Of a DNA stretch of 61,350 nt, positions 43,321 to 52,185 are shown one piece after another (within the stretch, counting starts at the first letter, position 1; the number at the start of each line of letters is the position of its first letter). The DNA is from an uncultured Paracoccaceae bacterium (GTDB lineage Bacteria; Pseudomonadota; Alphaproteobacteria; Rhodobacterales; Rhodobacteraceae), in NCBI GenBank assembly GCA_947487205.1, contig CANKVU010000025.1:1-61350 (forward strand), in the 5' to 3' direction. The notes beneath the pieces were generated by a model. The model was not told the DNA's origin. It saw only the letters and a list, made by a program, of their open reading frames with translations, and ran no database searches. Both the position numbers and the translations under genes were made by a program.

Positions 43321-46148
43321 CACCGTCCGAAAAGAAGGGAATTGGGATTGCGTTCCAGCTGCCGGGCCAGCGCATCGACCGAGCTCGCCGCCTGCTGGAT
43401 GTCGCGGAGCGTGGACTGCACCTCGGAACCGAGCTGCCCGTTCGCCTCGTAGCCGCCGACCACGGTTCCGGTCCGGTCGAGCAGCTGGCTCACGTCGTTC
43501 AGGAGCACCGGCAGCCGGTCCGCCGCCCCCCGCACGGAGGCGAGCGTGGCGTTGGCGTTCTCGATCAGCCCGCCCTCCTGTATCTGGATCAGCAGACGCC
43601 GCACCTCTTCGAGCGCGTCGGACAGGGCGCCGGGGACGCGCTGCGTGTCGGGAGAGGCGATCAGCGTGTTGGCGCTGTCGAGCAGGCTCGAAGTCCGGTC
43701 GCCGATCTCGCGCAGCGGCAGGTCGGCGGCCTCGTTGACCAGCAGCTCGATCTGGTCGGCCACCCGCTTGGCCCGGTCCGCGACCTCGGGCGCGGTCTCG
43801 GCGGCGTCGGCCACCGACACCGCGGCGCGCTGCGCCTCGACCAGGACCGGGCGCAGCGCGCCGCGGATCTCGGCCACGGTCTCCTCGCTGGTCCGCACGA
43901 AGGTCGTGGCCTCGTCGATCAGGCCCCCTTCGGCGGTGAGGTCGGCCATCACCTGCCGGGCCTCGCCGAGCGCCATCTGCACGTCTGCGGGAAGCTCCTG
44001 CACGGCGGGCGCGCTGACGACCTCGTCAATCGAGGCGAGAAGCCGGTTCGCGGTCGCCACCGTCTGATCGAGCGGCATCTCGTCTATGTCCGTCGCGACC
44101 GCGTTCAGCGTCCCGGTCAGGCGCTCGACATTCTCGAGCAGCGCGGGCACCCGGTCGATCGAGCCCTGCGCCGAGGCGACGGCCGTCTCGATTTCCGCCA
44201 GGACCGGCGCCAGGTCGGCCGCGACCTCGTCCATCGTCGCCTGCAGGTCGAGGAGCGTGGCATTGGCGGTTTCCACCAGCCCCGCCTCGCGCACGTCCGA
44301 GACCAGCCCCTCGACCTCCGTCAGGAGGGTCGAGACATCGCTGGTGAGGCCCTGGGTCGCCGGGGCGGCCAGCAGCTCGCGCAGTGCGGCGATGGACCCC
44401 TCGGTTTCCGCCACGACCGAGGCCAGCGGCAGGTCGTTGGTGGTCGCGATGAGCTCGGTCAGCTCGTTCACCGCCTCGTTGATCTCGGCCAGCGTCTCGG
44501 GGCCGTCCTCCATCGTCACATAGACGGAATCGGCGGCTTCCTCGGCGGCTTCGAGGGCGGAGACGAGCGCCTCGACCGCCCCGGCCTCGTTCAGCCGGGT
44601 GACCACGTCGTTCAGCTGCGCGGCGGTGCTCGACAGCGCGGTCATCGTGTCGCCGGCCTGGACGGGGATGTTCTGGATGCCCTCGGAATTGATGAAGCTC
44701 CGCACGTCGCCCAGAAGCGCGAGCACCTCGTCCGGCGCCTCGGTGACCCCGTCGGAGTTCAGCACCCGGGTGACCGACTGCATGACCAGGATCGCGTTGT
44801 CGAGAAGCTCCTCGATCGGCAGGTTGTTGACCCGGTTGAACACCCCTTCGGCGGTATCGGCGAAATCGGTCAGATCCGCGGGGATCGAGGGGATGCGCGG
44901 ATAGGGCTCGGCCTCCATCTCCAGGTCGGCCGCGGCCACGTCATCGATCTGGACCAGGCTGATCTGCAGCCCGCCGAGAAGCGACGCCGAGACGAGTTGC
45001 GCGCGCAATCCGCTGTCGACGGCGAATTCCATGAAGTCGTAGACCTCTTCGGCCGTGGCCTCGGGGGCGAGGCCGATCTTGCCCGGCTGCAATTCCAGCG
45101 TCGTCAGCAACCTGACGCCGCTGTCGCCGAACGTTTCCTCGTCGAGCACGCCGGTCAGGCCCGAAACCTGCCCGACCACGATCCCGCCCAGTTCCACATC
45201 CGCCCCGACCTCGAGTCCGGGCACCGATTCGTCGAAGATGACGGTGAAGTTCACCGGCGTGCCGTCGGTCGTGGCGTCGAAGACGGAAGACCGCGCCGCC
45301 GCCGCGTCCGGATAGAGACGGAACACCGGGTCCTCCTCCAGCGCCGTCCCGCCCGAGGCGGTGGTCTCGAAGGCGACGCCGCCCGAGACGAGCGTGGCCA
45401 GCGAATCGACGCTCAACTGCGCGCCGCTCGCCCCGAAGGAGAAGTCGAAGCCCGACGTGTCCCAGAACCGGGTGGAGGAATTGATCAGGCGCGATTCCGG
45501 CGCCCGGACGAAGGCGTCGGCCAGCACCGATACCCCGTCATCGGCGAGGCGGAGGTTGCCGATCTGGCCCACGTCGATGCCGCGGTAGAGGATCGGCGCA
45601 TTCTCGGCCAGCCCCGCGACCGAGGTCGAGCGCAGCGTGAAGGTCACGCCTTCCTGGTTGTTGGTCACCAGCGGCGCGGTGCCGAGCCCCTCGAAGGTGC
45701 GCTGCTCCTCGTCCACGGTACCGTCCCAGCTGCCCATCAGGTACACGCCGCTCAGCACGGTATCGAGGCCGGACACGCCCTGCGCCGACACTTCGGGCCG
45801 CACCACCCAGAACTGGGCGTCGCTGTCGATATAGGGGCCGACTTCCTTGTCCACCCGCACCTCGACCACGACCTGGTCCAGATCCTCGGTGAACCGCACC
45901 GCCTCGACGAGGCCCACCACCACGTCCCGGTAGCGCAGCTGCGTCTCCTCGGCGCGGACACCGGAGGCGTCGTCGAACAGGATCTCGATCACCGGGCCGC
46001 GATCCGCATAGGTCCGCCAGACCACCGCCAGGGACACGAGCAGGGCCAGGATCGGCACCGCCCAGACGATGGAGATGCGGTCGCGCCACGAGCGCCGCCC
46101 GGATTCCATCTTGGGCTCGACCGCCGGGTTCGTGTCTCTGTCACTCAT
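43320..46148 (-). CDS. pqiB: PqiB, three-MCE-domain lipid transport protein with long repeat tail
   Basis: One N-terminal membrane helix (about 28-45) anchors a periplasmic protein of 942 residues. Three MCE domains follow at about 51-125, 165-245 and 297-400. Hydrophobic loop residues such as VSGLDTVLSGVYLMGSW and VSASLLGGLQISLV suit a lipid tunnel. The C-terminal 500 residues are helical and contain four related units beginning near residues 443, 573, 691 and 810. E. coli PqiB is about 550 residues, so this tail is an elaboration. It may form a longer helical tube or rod bridging to PqiC. Confidence 0.93.
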   Translation of the reverse strand: MSDRDTNPAVEPKMESGRRSWRDRISIVWAVPILALLVSLAVVWRTYADRGPVIEILFDDASGVRAEETQLRYRDVVVGLVEAVRFTEDLDQVVVEVRVDKEVGPYIDSDAQFWVVRPEVSAQGVSGLDTVLSGVYLMGSWDGTVDEEQRTFEGLGTAPLVTNNQEGVTFTLRSTSVAGLAENAPILYRGIDVGQIGNLRLADDGVSVLADAFVRAPESRLINSSTRFWDTSGFDFSFGASGAQLSVDSLATLVSGGVAFETTASGGTALEEDPVFRLYPDAAAARSSVFDATTDGTPVNFTVIFDESVPGLEVGADVELGGIVVGQVSGLTGVLDEETFGDSGVRLLTTLELQPGKIGLAPEATAEEVYDFMEFAVDSGLRAQLVSASLLGGLQISLVQIDDVAAADLEMEAEPYPRIPSIPADLTDFADTAEGVFNRVNNLPIEELLDNAILVMQSVTRVLNSDGVTEAPDEVLALLGDVRSFINSEGIQNIPVQAGDTMTALSSTAAQLNDVVTRLNEAGAVEALVSALEAAEEAADSVYVTMEDGPETLAEINEAVNELTELIATTNDLPLASVVAETEGSIAALRELLAAPATQGLTSDVSTLLTEVEGLVSDVREAGLVETANATLLDLQATMDEVAADLAPVLAEIETAVASAQGSIDRVPALLENVERLTGTLNAVATDIDEMPLDQTVATANRLLASIDEVVSAPAVQELPADVQMALGEARQVMADLTAEGGLIDEATTFVRTSEETVAEIRGALRPVLVEAQRAAVSVADAAETAPEVADRAKRVADQIELLVNEAADLPLREIGDRTSSLLDSANTLIASPDTQRVPGALSDALEEVRRLLIQIQEGGLIENANATLASVRGAADRLPVLLNDVSQLLDRTGTVVGGYEANGQLGSEVQSTLRDIQQAASSVDALARQLERNPNSLLFGR
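43541..44822 (-). repeat. Four protein repeats in the PqiB tail (118-130 residues each)
   Basis: Each unit opens with a proline-containing motif (NNLPIEEL, NDLPLASV, DEMPLDQT, ADLPLREI), then a helix, then an S/A-P segment (SDGVTEAP, AAPATQGL, SAPAVQEL, ASPDTQRV). In three units this leads to a G-L-[IV]-[ED]-[ET]-A motif (AGLVETANATL, GGLIDEATTF, GGLIENANATL). Spacing between openings is 130, 118 and 119 residues. DNA identity between units is low, so the duplication is old. Confidence 0.75.
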
Positions 46149-46779
46149 GGACGGTCCGTTCTGCAGGGGTCTGGTCCCAGATCATCCGCGGATCGAAGCT
46201 GAGCGCCGCGAGCATGGTGAACATCACCGACAGCGCGAAGGTGATCGCCGCCGGCCCGGGATGGATGGAGGCGGCGAAGTTCAGCTGCACCAGTGCCGAC
46301 AGGATCGCGACCACGAAGACGTCGATCATCGACCAGCGGCCGATGAACTCCACGAAATGGTACAGGCGGTGGCGCTGCCGCGGCCGCAGCCGTTCGGGAC
46401 GGCGCACCGACCAGGCGAGGTAGGCGATCGCCGCGAACTTGCCCATCGGGATCGCCACCGAGGCGATCAGGATGATCGCCGCGATGGGCAGGTTGCCATG
46501 CATGGCAAGCTCCACCGCGCCCTCGATGATCGTGGATTCAGACGTGTTGAACAACACTTGCGTCCTCAACATCGGAAAGATGTTGGCCGGGATGTAGCAG
46601 ATGATGCCGACGACAAGCCACGCCCAGACCCGCTGCAGCGAGCGCCAGTCGCGCGATTGCAACGGTGAGCCGCAGCGAGTGCAGGTCGTCTGCGCGATCG
46701 GCCAGACCTTCGCGCAGCGGCGGCAGGCGACCAACCCGCATTCCCGCGCGGTCAGGATCTCTCTTCGAGCGCTTTCCAT
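46141..46779 (-). CDS. pqiA: PqiA-family membrane protein, second half
   Basis: A 212-residue inner-membrane protein with an N-terminal zinc-ribbon of two CxxC pairs (CRRCAKVWP, CTRCGSPL at about 19-38) and four membrane segments. YIPANIFPMLRTQ and ELAMHGNLPIAAIILIASV match PqiA. It corresponds to one half of E. coli PqiA, whose two halves are joined in one chain. It overlaps the other half-gene by 28 bases and pqiB by 8. Confidence 0.9.
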   Translation of the reverse strand: MESARREILTARECGLVACRRCAKVWPIAQTTCTRCGSPLQSRDWRSLQRVWAWLVVGIICYIPANIFPMLRTQVLFNTSESTIIEGAVELAMHGNLPIAAIILIASVAIPMGKFAAIAYLAWSVRRPERLRPRQRHRLYHFVEFIGRWSMIDVFVVAILSALVQLNFAASIHPGPAAITFALSVMFTMLAALSFDPRMIWDQTPAERTVHE

Positions 46780-47399
46780 ATCGTCCACTTGTCCATCAAT
46801 CCGTCCTGCAGGACGATCACCACGACGAGGACGCCGAACATCCAGAAGGCCGGGCCGAACTCGACCCGCGCCAGGTCGGCGACCTTGGTCAGCGCCACCG
46901 CGCAGCCGATGATGAAGATCTCGGCCATCGACCAGGGCCGCAGGTCCTCGGTCCAGCGGAACACCTGCCGCGCCCGGGGCAGCGGCGGCCGCCCCCGCAC
47001 CAGCGGCAGCAGCACGTAGATCACCAAAGCCGAGCGGATGACGGGGATCAGGACGATGAAGCCGGCCACCAGCACCGACAGCGTCGCCATCCAGCCCCCG
47101 TCGAGGAAGGCCAGCGCGGCGTCCAGCACCGAGGCCCGGTTGGAGAAGCCGCTGACATTCACGCCCAGGAACGGGAACATCGTCGCCCCCGCCATCAGGA
47201 TCACCACCGTCACCGACAGCGCGATGGTGCGCAGGTAGGCGTTCCGCTTCGGCGCGATCAGCACCGTGTGGCAGCGATGGCACACCACCCGCTGCCCGTC
47301 CTCGGGCAGGCGCGCATGGTAGAGCGCATCGCATTGCGGGCAGGCGATCGCCTCTTCCAGGGGCAGGTCCAGCACCTCGCGCGGTCCGGCATCGAGCAT
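46752..47399 (-). CDS. pqiA: PqiA-family membrane protein, first half
   Basis: A 215-residue protein with a CPQCDALYHARLP ribbon and a CHRCHTVL partner at about 20-46 and four hydrophobic segments including MFPFLGVNVSGFSNRASVLD. Together with the next gene it makes up a full PqiA in two pieces. It heads the five-cistron pqi operon (pqiA half, pqiA half, pqiB, pqiC). The ATG is at 47399 with an 83-base gap to lolD, which ends upstream on the same strand. Confidence 0.9.
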   Translation of the reverse strand: MLDAGPREVLDLPLEEAIACPQCDALYHARLPEDGQRVVCHRCHTVLIAPKRNAYLRTIALSVTVVILMAGATMFPFLGVNVSGFSNRASVLDAALAFLDGGWMATLSVLVAGFIVLIPVIRSALVIYVLLPLVRGRPPLPRARQVFRWTEDLRPWSMAEIFIIGCAVALTKVADLARVEFGPAFWMFGVLVVVIVLQDGLMDKWTIWKALEERS

Positions 47400-47482
47400 C
47401 GTGTCGTTTCCCGTTTGCGTTGCAGGACCTTACCGGGTCTCGCTGCGGATGACAGCCGAAACTCCCGTGATCGGACGCGGCA

Positions 47483-48160
47483 TCAGGTCACCCGCCCGTC
47501 GGTCAGCCGCACGACGCGGTCCATCCGGTCGGCGAGCGCGAGGTTGTGGGTCGCGATCAGCGCCGCCAGGCCGGTTTCCCGCACGAGGTCCATCAGCGCG
47601 GCAAAGACGGTATCGGATGTTTCGGGGTCGAGATTGCCGGTCGGCTCGTCGGCCAGGAGCACCCGCGGCGCGTTGGCCAGGGCGCGGCAGAACGCCACCC
47701 GCTGCTGCTCGCCCCCCGACAGCGCCGAGGGGCGATGCCCGGCGCGGTGCCCGACGCCCACCACGTCCAGAAGCCGCCGCGCCCGCGCCGCCGCCGCGCC
47801 GGCCCGGGCGCCATGCGCCAGTTGCGGCAGGACGACGTTCTCCTCGGCGGTGAATTCCGGCAGCAGGTGATGGAACTGGTAGACGAAGCCCACGTCGCCC
47901 CGCCGCGCCCGGGTCCGGCGCCGGTCGCCCAGGTCGGTCATGTCCTGCCCCCCGAGGCGCACGCGCCCCGCATCGGCCGTGTCGAGCAGGCCGGCGATAT
48001 GGAGCAGCGTCGACTTGCCCGCCCCCGAGGGCGCGACCATGGCCACGATCTCCCCGGGCGCGACGGACAGGGACGCGCCGCGCAGGACGTTCACCTCGCG
48101 CTCGGTGCCGCGGTTATAGTGTTTCTCGATCCCCGCCAGGTCCAGCGCCGCCTCACTCAT
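47483..48160 (-). CDS. lolD: Lipoprotein-releasing ABC ATPase LolD
   Basis: A 225-residue MacB/LolD-type ATPase. Walker A is APSGAGKST, the signature [16 protein letters not shown] and Walker [12 protein letters not shown]. The [18 protein letters not shown] motif after the Q-loop is the LolD hallmark. It powers extraction of outer-membrane lipoproteins from the inner membrane, with the membrane subunit gene just upstream. Start overlaps the lolC/E stop by eight bases. Confidence 0.94.
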   Translation of the reverse strand: MSEAALDLAGIEKHYNRGTEREVNVLRGASLSVAPGEIVAMVAPSGAGKSTLLHIAGLLDTADAGRVRLGGQDMTDLGDRRRTRARRGDVGFVYQFHHLLPEFTAEENVVLPQLAHGARAGAAAARARRLLDVVGVGHRAGHRPSALSGGEQQRVAFCRALANAPRVLLADEPTGNLDPETSDTVFAALMDLVRETGLAALIATHNLALADRMDRVVRLTDGRVT

Positions 48161-49436
48161 AGCGCAGGGCCTCCACCGGGTTCATCCGCGCGGCGCGCCG
48201 GGCGGGGAAGATCGTCACCACGAAGGACAGGCCGAGCGACAGCACCACCGCCGAGATCACGTCGCTCCATTGCAGCTTTGCCGGCAGGGCGTAGAGGCCG
48301 CGGATCGACGGGTCCCAGGCGTCGCCGCCCGACAGCCAGTTCACCGCCGAGAAGATCTGATCGACCGAAAGCGCGAAGAGAACGCCCAGGATCACCCCCA
48401 GCACGGTGCCGATCACCCCCGTCAGCGAACCGCAGATGAAGAAGATCCGCAGGATCGACCCCTCGGTCAGGCCGATCGTGCGCAGGATGCCGATGTCGCG
48501 GCCCTTGTTCTTCACCAGCATGATGAGGCCCGAGACGATGTTCATCGACGCGATCAGCACCAGCACCGACAGGATCACGAACATCACGTTGTCCTCGATG
48601 TCGAGCGCGCGCAGGAACGATCCGCTCGCGTCCCGCCAGGTCCACAGGATCACCCCGTCCCCGGCCGCGTCGAGGATCGGCAGGCTCAGTTCGTCCACCG
48701 CCTCGGGGTCCTCGACCATCACCTCCAGTTCCGAGGCGGTGCCGTCGGCGTTGAAGTAGGTCTGCGCCTCGCCGAACGGCATGTAGACGCGCGTGCGGTC
48801 GATGTCGTAGCGCCCCGCAGTGAAGATGTAGCCGATCTCGTAGTTCGACACCCGCGGCGTGGTGCCGAAGGGCGTCCTCGCCCCGTCCGGAGAGATCAGG
48901 CGCAGAACGTCGCCCACGCCCACGCCCAGTTCCCGCGCCACCCCCGATCCGATGGCGATGGTCGCCCCGCCGAAGGACGCGATGTCGCCGCGCGACTCCT
49001 CGGCCCCCGCCACGCGCGGGATCGTCGCGAGGTCGGCGGGCGCGATGCCGAAGACCTCGACCCCCGCGGTCTGACCGTCGAAACTGGCCATGACCTGTCC
49101 CTTGACCAGGGGCGCCACGCGGGTGACGCCCGGCACCTCCGACACCCGCTCGGCGATGGCCTGGTACTCCGACAGGTTCCGCTCCGCCCCGGTACCGCCG
49201 GTGTAGCTCGCCGAATAGAGCGTGACATGGGCATTGGCGCCCAGGATCGTGTCCACGAACTCGGCCCGGAACCCGGAGCGCACGGCGAGGGTCGCGATCA
49301 GCGCGAAGACCGCCAGCGTGATGCCGATGAGGCTGATCCACGTCATCACGCTGACGCCGCCCTCGGCGCGCTTGGCGCGCAGGTAGCGCCAGGCGATCAT
49401 CCATTCGAACCGCGAGAACGGGGCGGGCTGGGACAC
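48153..49436 (-). CDS. lolC: Lipoprotein-releasing permease LolC/LolE
   Basis: A 427-residue membrane subunit with one N-terminal and three C-terminal membrane helices around a large periplasmic domain. [20 protein letters not shown] at the start, [20 protein letters not shown] and [20 protein letters not shown] are diagnostic. A GTG at 49436 with GGAGG eight bases upstream is chosen; the longer frame has no family similarity. Alphaproteobacteria usually use one LolC/E-like homodimer subunit, and only one is present here. Confidence 0.92.
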   Translation of the reverse strand: MSQPAPFSRFEWMIAWRYLRAKRAEGGVSVMTWISLIGITLAVFALIATLAVRSGFRAEFVDTILGANAHVTLYSASYTGGTGAERNLSEYQAIAERVSEVPGVTRVAPLVKGQVMASFDGQTAGVEVFGIAPADLATIPRVAGAEESRGDIASFGGATIAIGSGVARELGVGVGDVLRLISPDGARTPFGTTPRVSNYEIGYIFTAGRYDIDRTRVYMPFGEAQTYFNADGTASELEVMVEDPEAVDELSLPILDAAGDGVILWTWRDASGSFLRALDIEDNVMFVILSVLVLIASMNIVSGLIMLVKNKGRDIGILRTIGLTEGSILRIFFICGSLTGVIGTVLGVILGVLFALSVDQIFSAVNWLSGGDAWDPSIRGLYALPAKLQWSDVISAVVLSLGLSFVVTIFPARRAARMNPVEALRYE

Positions 49437-49617
49437 GGGGGCGGCCTCCGACAGGTCGGGCGGACCCTTGGGACAAGCCGGGCGGAGGGTCAAGACGCCC
49501 CGCCCCGGCTCGGGCCTTCGTGATGGCGCCCGCCCCGGGCGCAAGTTGAACGGGGGGCCGCCGCCGCTAGATCCCGGGTCAGACCGCCCGCCCCAACACC
49601 ATACGGGACAGACGCCC

Positions 49618-51252
49618 ATGCCCCCCATCCATCCCGCCGCCCGGACGCTCGCCCGCGAACACCGCGCCGGCCAGCTGACCCGCCGCGAATTCCTGACCCG
49701 CGCCACGTCGCTCGGCCTGACGGCCACCGCCGCCTACGGCCTGATCGGCCTTCTTCCCGCACCGGCCCGCGCGCAGGAGCAACGCGAGCGGCAGGACGGC
49801 GGCACGCTGCGGATCCAGCAGGACGTGCGCGCACTGAAGGACCCCCGCGCCTATGACTGGCCGCACATGGCCAACGTCACGCGCGGCTGGCTCGAATACC
49901 TGGTCAAGTACGAACGCGACGGCTCCCTGTCGCCCATGCTGCTCGAAGGCTGGGAGATCAGCGACGACGCGCGCACCTATACGCTGACGGTGCGCCCCGG
50001 CATCACCTGGTCGGACGGCAGCGACTTCACCGCCGCCGACGTGGCCTTCAACGTGGAGCGCTGGTGCGATTCCACGGTGGAGGGCAATGCGATGGCCAGC
50101 CGCTTCAACGCCCTCATAGACGAGGAGACGGGGCAGATCCGCGAGGGCGCGGTCGAGACCGGAGAGGGCACGGTGACGCTGAACCTGTCCTTCCCCGACG
50201 TGACGCTGATCGCGAGCTTCTCGGATTTCCCCGCCGCCGTGGTGCCGCAGGATTTCGGCGGCGATCCGCTTCAATCCAAGGGGACGGGCCCCTACCGCCC
50301 GGCGGAATACGAGGTCGGCATCCGCGCCGCGATCGAGAAGAACACCGACCACGATTGGTGGGGCGCCGATGTCTATGGCCCCGCGACGCTGGACCGGATC
50401 GAGTTCATCGATTACGGCACCGACCCCGCCTCGTGGTTCGCCGCCGCCGACGCGGGCGAGATCGACATGGTCTACGAGACGGTGGGCGAGTTCATCGAAC
50501 TCTTCGACACCCTGGGCTGGGAGCAATCCGAGACGGTGACCGCCGGCACGCTCGTGATCCGCGCCAACCAATCCTCGCCGCCCTACGACGACGTGCGGGT
50601 CCGCCGCGCCCTGCAACTCGCCTCGGACAACGCCACGCTGCTGGAGCTCGGCTATTCGGGCCGCGGCGAGGTTGCGGCGAATTTCCACGTGGCCCCGATC
50701 CAGCCCGATTACGCCGATATCGGCCCCTCAACCTACGATCCCGAACAGGCGATGACCCTTCTGGAGGAGGCGGGGGCCGCCGATTTCGAACACGAGATCG
50801 TGTCGCTCGACGACGATTGGCGCCGCAACACCGCCGATGCGATGGCCGCGCTCCTGCGCGATGCCGGGATCAAGGTGCGCCGGTCGGTGGTGCCGGGCTC
50901 GACCTTCTGGAACAACTGGACGCAATATCCGCTTTCGGCGACCGATTGGGGGCACCGCCCGCTCGGCATCCAGGTCCTGTCGCTGGCCTATCGCAGCGGC
51001 GTCCCCTGGAACGAGACGGCGTTCTCCGACGAGGAATTCGACCGCATCCTGAACGATGCCCAGGGCATCGCCGATGCGACCGAACGGTCCGAGCTGATGG
51101 CGCGGCTGGAGACGATCCTGCGCGACGAGGGCGTGGTGGTGCAGCCCTACTGGCGGTCCACCTTCCGCCATTACGATGCCTCCATCGTGGGCGCGGGGCA
51201 GCACCCGACCTTCGAGATCCACCCCTACGAGCTGGGCTTCGCGACGGCCTGA
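49618..51252 (+). CDS. Tat-exported peptide/opine-type ABC substrate-binding protein (solo)
   Basis: A 544-residue family-5 extracellular solute-binding protein. The signal region LTRREFLTRATSLGLT at about 20-35 has the twin arginines of the Tat route, followed by a hydrophobic stretch and ARAQ cleavage. The mature domain has YTLTVRPGITWSDGSDFTAA, GTGPYRPAEYEVG and PPYDDVRVRRALQLASDNA, all typical. No permease or ATPase genes lie next to it, so it must serve a distant transporter or act as a sensor. The ligand is not inferable. Confidence 0.9.
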   Translation: MPPIHPAARTLAREHRAGQLTRREFLTRATSLGLTATAAYGLIGLLPAPARAQEQRERQDGGTLRIQQDVRALKDPRAYDWPHMANVTRGWLEYLVKYERDGSLSPMLLEGWEISDDARTYTLTVRPGITWSDGSDFTAADVAFNVERWCDSTVEGNAMASRFNALIDEETGQIREGAVETGEGTVTLNLSFPDVTLIASFSDFPAAVVPQDFGGDPLQSKGTGPYRPAEYEVGIRAAIEKNTDHDWWGADVYGPATLDRIEFIDYGTDPASWFAAADAGEIDMVYETVGEFIELFDTLGWEQSETVTAGTLVIRANQSSPPYDDVRVRRALQLASDNATLLELGYSGRGEVAANFHVAPIQPDYADIGPSTYDPEQAMTLLEEAGAADFEHEIVSLDDDWRRNTADAMAALLRDAGIKVRRSVVPGSTFWNNWTQYPLSATDWGHRPLGIQVLSLAYRSGVPWNETAFSDEEFDRILNDAQGIADATERSELMARLETILRDEGVVVQPYWRSTFRHYDASIVGAGQHPTFEIHPYELGFATA

Positions 51253-51317
51253 CGCGGTGCCGGCGGGGCCGCGTCAGGCCCCGCCCTCCCCCGTGACCCG
51301 ACCGGACGCCGCGCCCC

Positions 51318-51635
51318 ATGCTCTTCTTCGAACGCCTTGCCCGCGAACGCATCGACCGCGCCATCGAGGAGGGTCAGTTCGACGACCTTCCCGGGGCCGG
51401 CAAGCCGCTCGATCTCGGGCCCGACCGGCCGGTGGTGCCGAAATCGCTGCGCGAGTCGGGCTACACGCCCCCAGTCGTGATCCTGATCCGCAAGCTCGAC
51501 GATCTGCGCGCCCGGCTGGCCGTCGAACCGGACCGCACCAGGCGCCGCCAGCTTCTGGCCGAGATCGCCGAGACCGACATGCGCCGCCGGATGGAGATCG
51601 AGCGCGCGGTCACCGATGCCCGCCGGCGCTCCTGA
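51318..51635 (+). CDS. DUF1992 (DnaJ-homologue subfamily C28-like) protein
   Basis: A 105-residue protein made almost wholly of the DUF1992 domain: ERIDRAIEEGQFDDLPGAGK followed by PL and the VPKSLRESGYTPPVV stretch. Bacterial members are short and of unknown function; the domain is fused to J-domains in DNAJC28. It starts 65 bases after the binding-protein gene on the same strand and is convergent with the GNAT gene. Confidence 0.85.
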   Translation: MLFFERLARERIDRAIEEGQFDDLPGAGKPLDLGPDRPVVPKSLRESGYTPPVVILIRKLDDLRARLAVEPDRTRRRQLLAEIAETDMRRRMEIERAVTDARRRS

Positions 51636-51636
51636 C

Positions 51637-52092
51637 CTACAGGTCCTTGCGCATCGTCGCCATGCCGTTCGACCGTCCGAGCTCGGCGTAGCCGGCCGAC
51701 AGGTAGGTCGCGTGGGCCCTGGGATTGTCGAGTTCGACCTTGAGCGAGATCGCCGTCGCGCCGAGGCGCGCCGCGGCGTCCTCGCTCAGCGCGGCGAGCC
51801 GCTCCCCGGCGCCCCCGCGGACCTCGGGGACGAGGAAGACATAGACGAGGTGGCGCACCTCCGGCCCGATCCCGATCCGGAGGGCGAAGAACCCCACGAT
51901 CTCTTCGGCGCCGTCGACGATGTAATAGGCGCGATCGTCGGGATCGCCGAGCCATTTCTCGGACCATTCCAGCGGGTCGAAGGGGACCTTGGCGGCCGGG
52001 TTCACCCGCGCCATGTCGGCGGGGTCTGACAGCATGTCGGCCAGCGGTTCCAGGTCGCCGGGGCCGGTGGGGCGCAGTTCGAACTGGGTCAT
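51637..52092 (-). CDS. GNAT-family N-acetyltransferase
   Basis: A 151-residue acetyl-CoA-dependent acetyltransferase. The acetyl-CoA loop is around VFLVPEVRGGAGERLAALSE and the closing NPRAHATYLSAGYAELGR is the usual GNAT last strand. The start region MTQFELRPTGPGDLEPLADM is typical of the RimI/RimJ-like group. The substrate is unknown. The ATG at 52092 is chosen; the reading frame stays open for 1,250 codons further upstream but only as antisense to other genes. Confidence 0.8.
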   Translation of the reverse strand: MTQFELRPTGPGDLEPLADMLSDPADMARVNPAAKVPFDPLEWSEKWLGDPDDRAYYIVDGAEEIVGFFALRIGIGPEVRHLVYVFLVPEVRGGAGERLAALSEDAAARLGATAISLKVELDNPRAHATYLSAGYAELGRSNGMATMRKDL

Positions 52093-52185
52093 GGCCGGGC
52101 CATAGCGGGAAGCCGCCCACCGGGCAAGCGGCCGCGCCGAAAGTCGGACAGACGCCCCCGCCCCGCGCGCCCTATGCTGTCGCCC

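Noticed and set aside
43541-44822. Tandem DNA repeat or CRISPR-like array in the pqiB tail
   Set aside because: The periodicity is at the protein level (118-130 residues) with low DNA identity and no short constant repeats with spacers.
43311-46202. A 963-codon plus-strand frame opposite pqiB
   Set aside because: It is low-complexity antisense to a protein with MCE domains and a membrane anchor.
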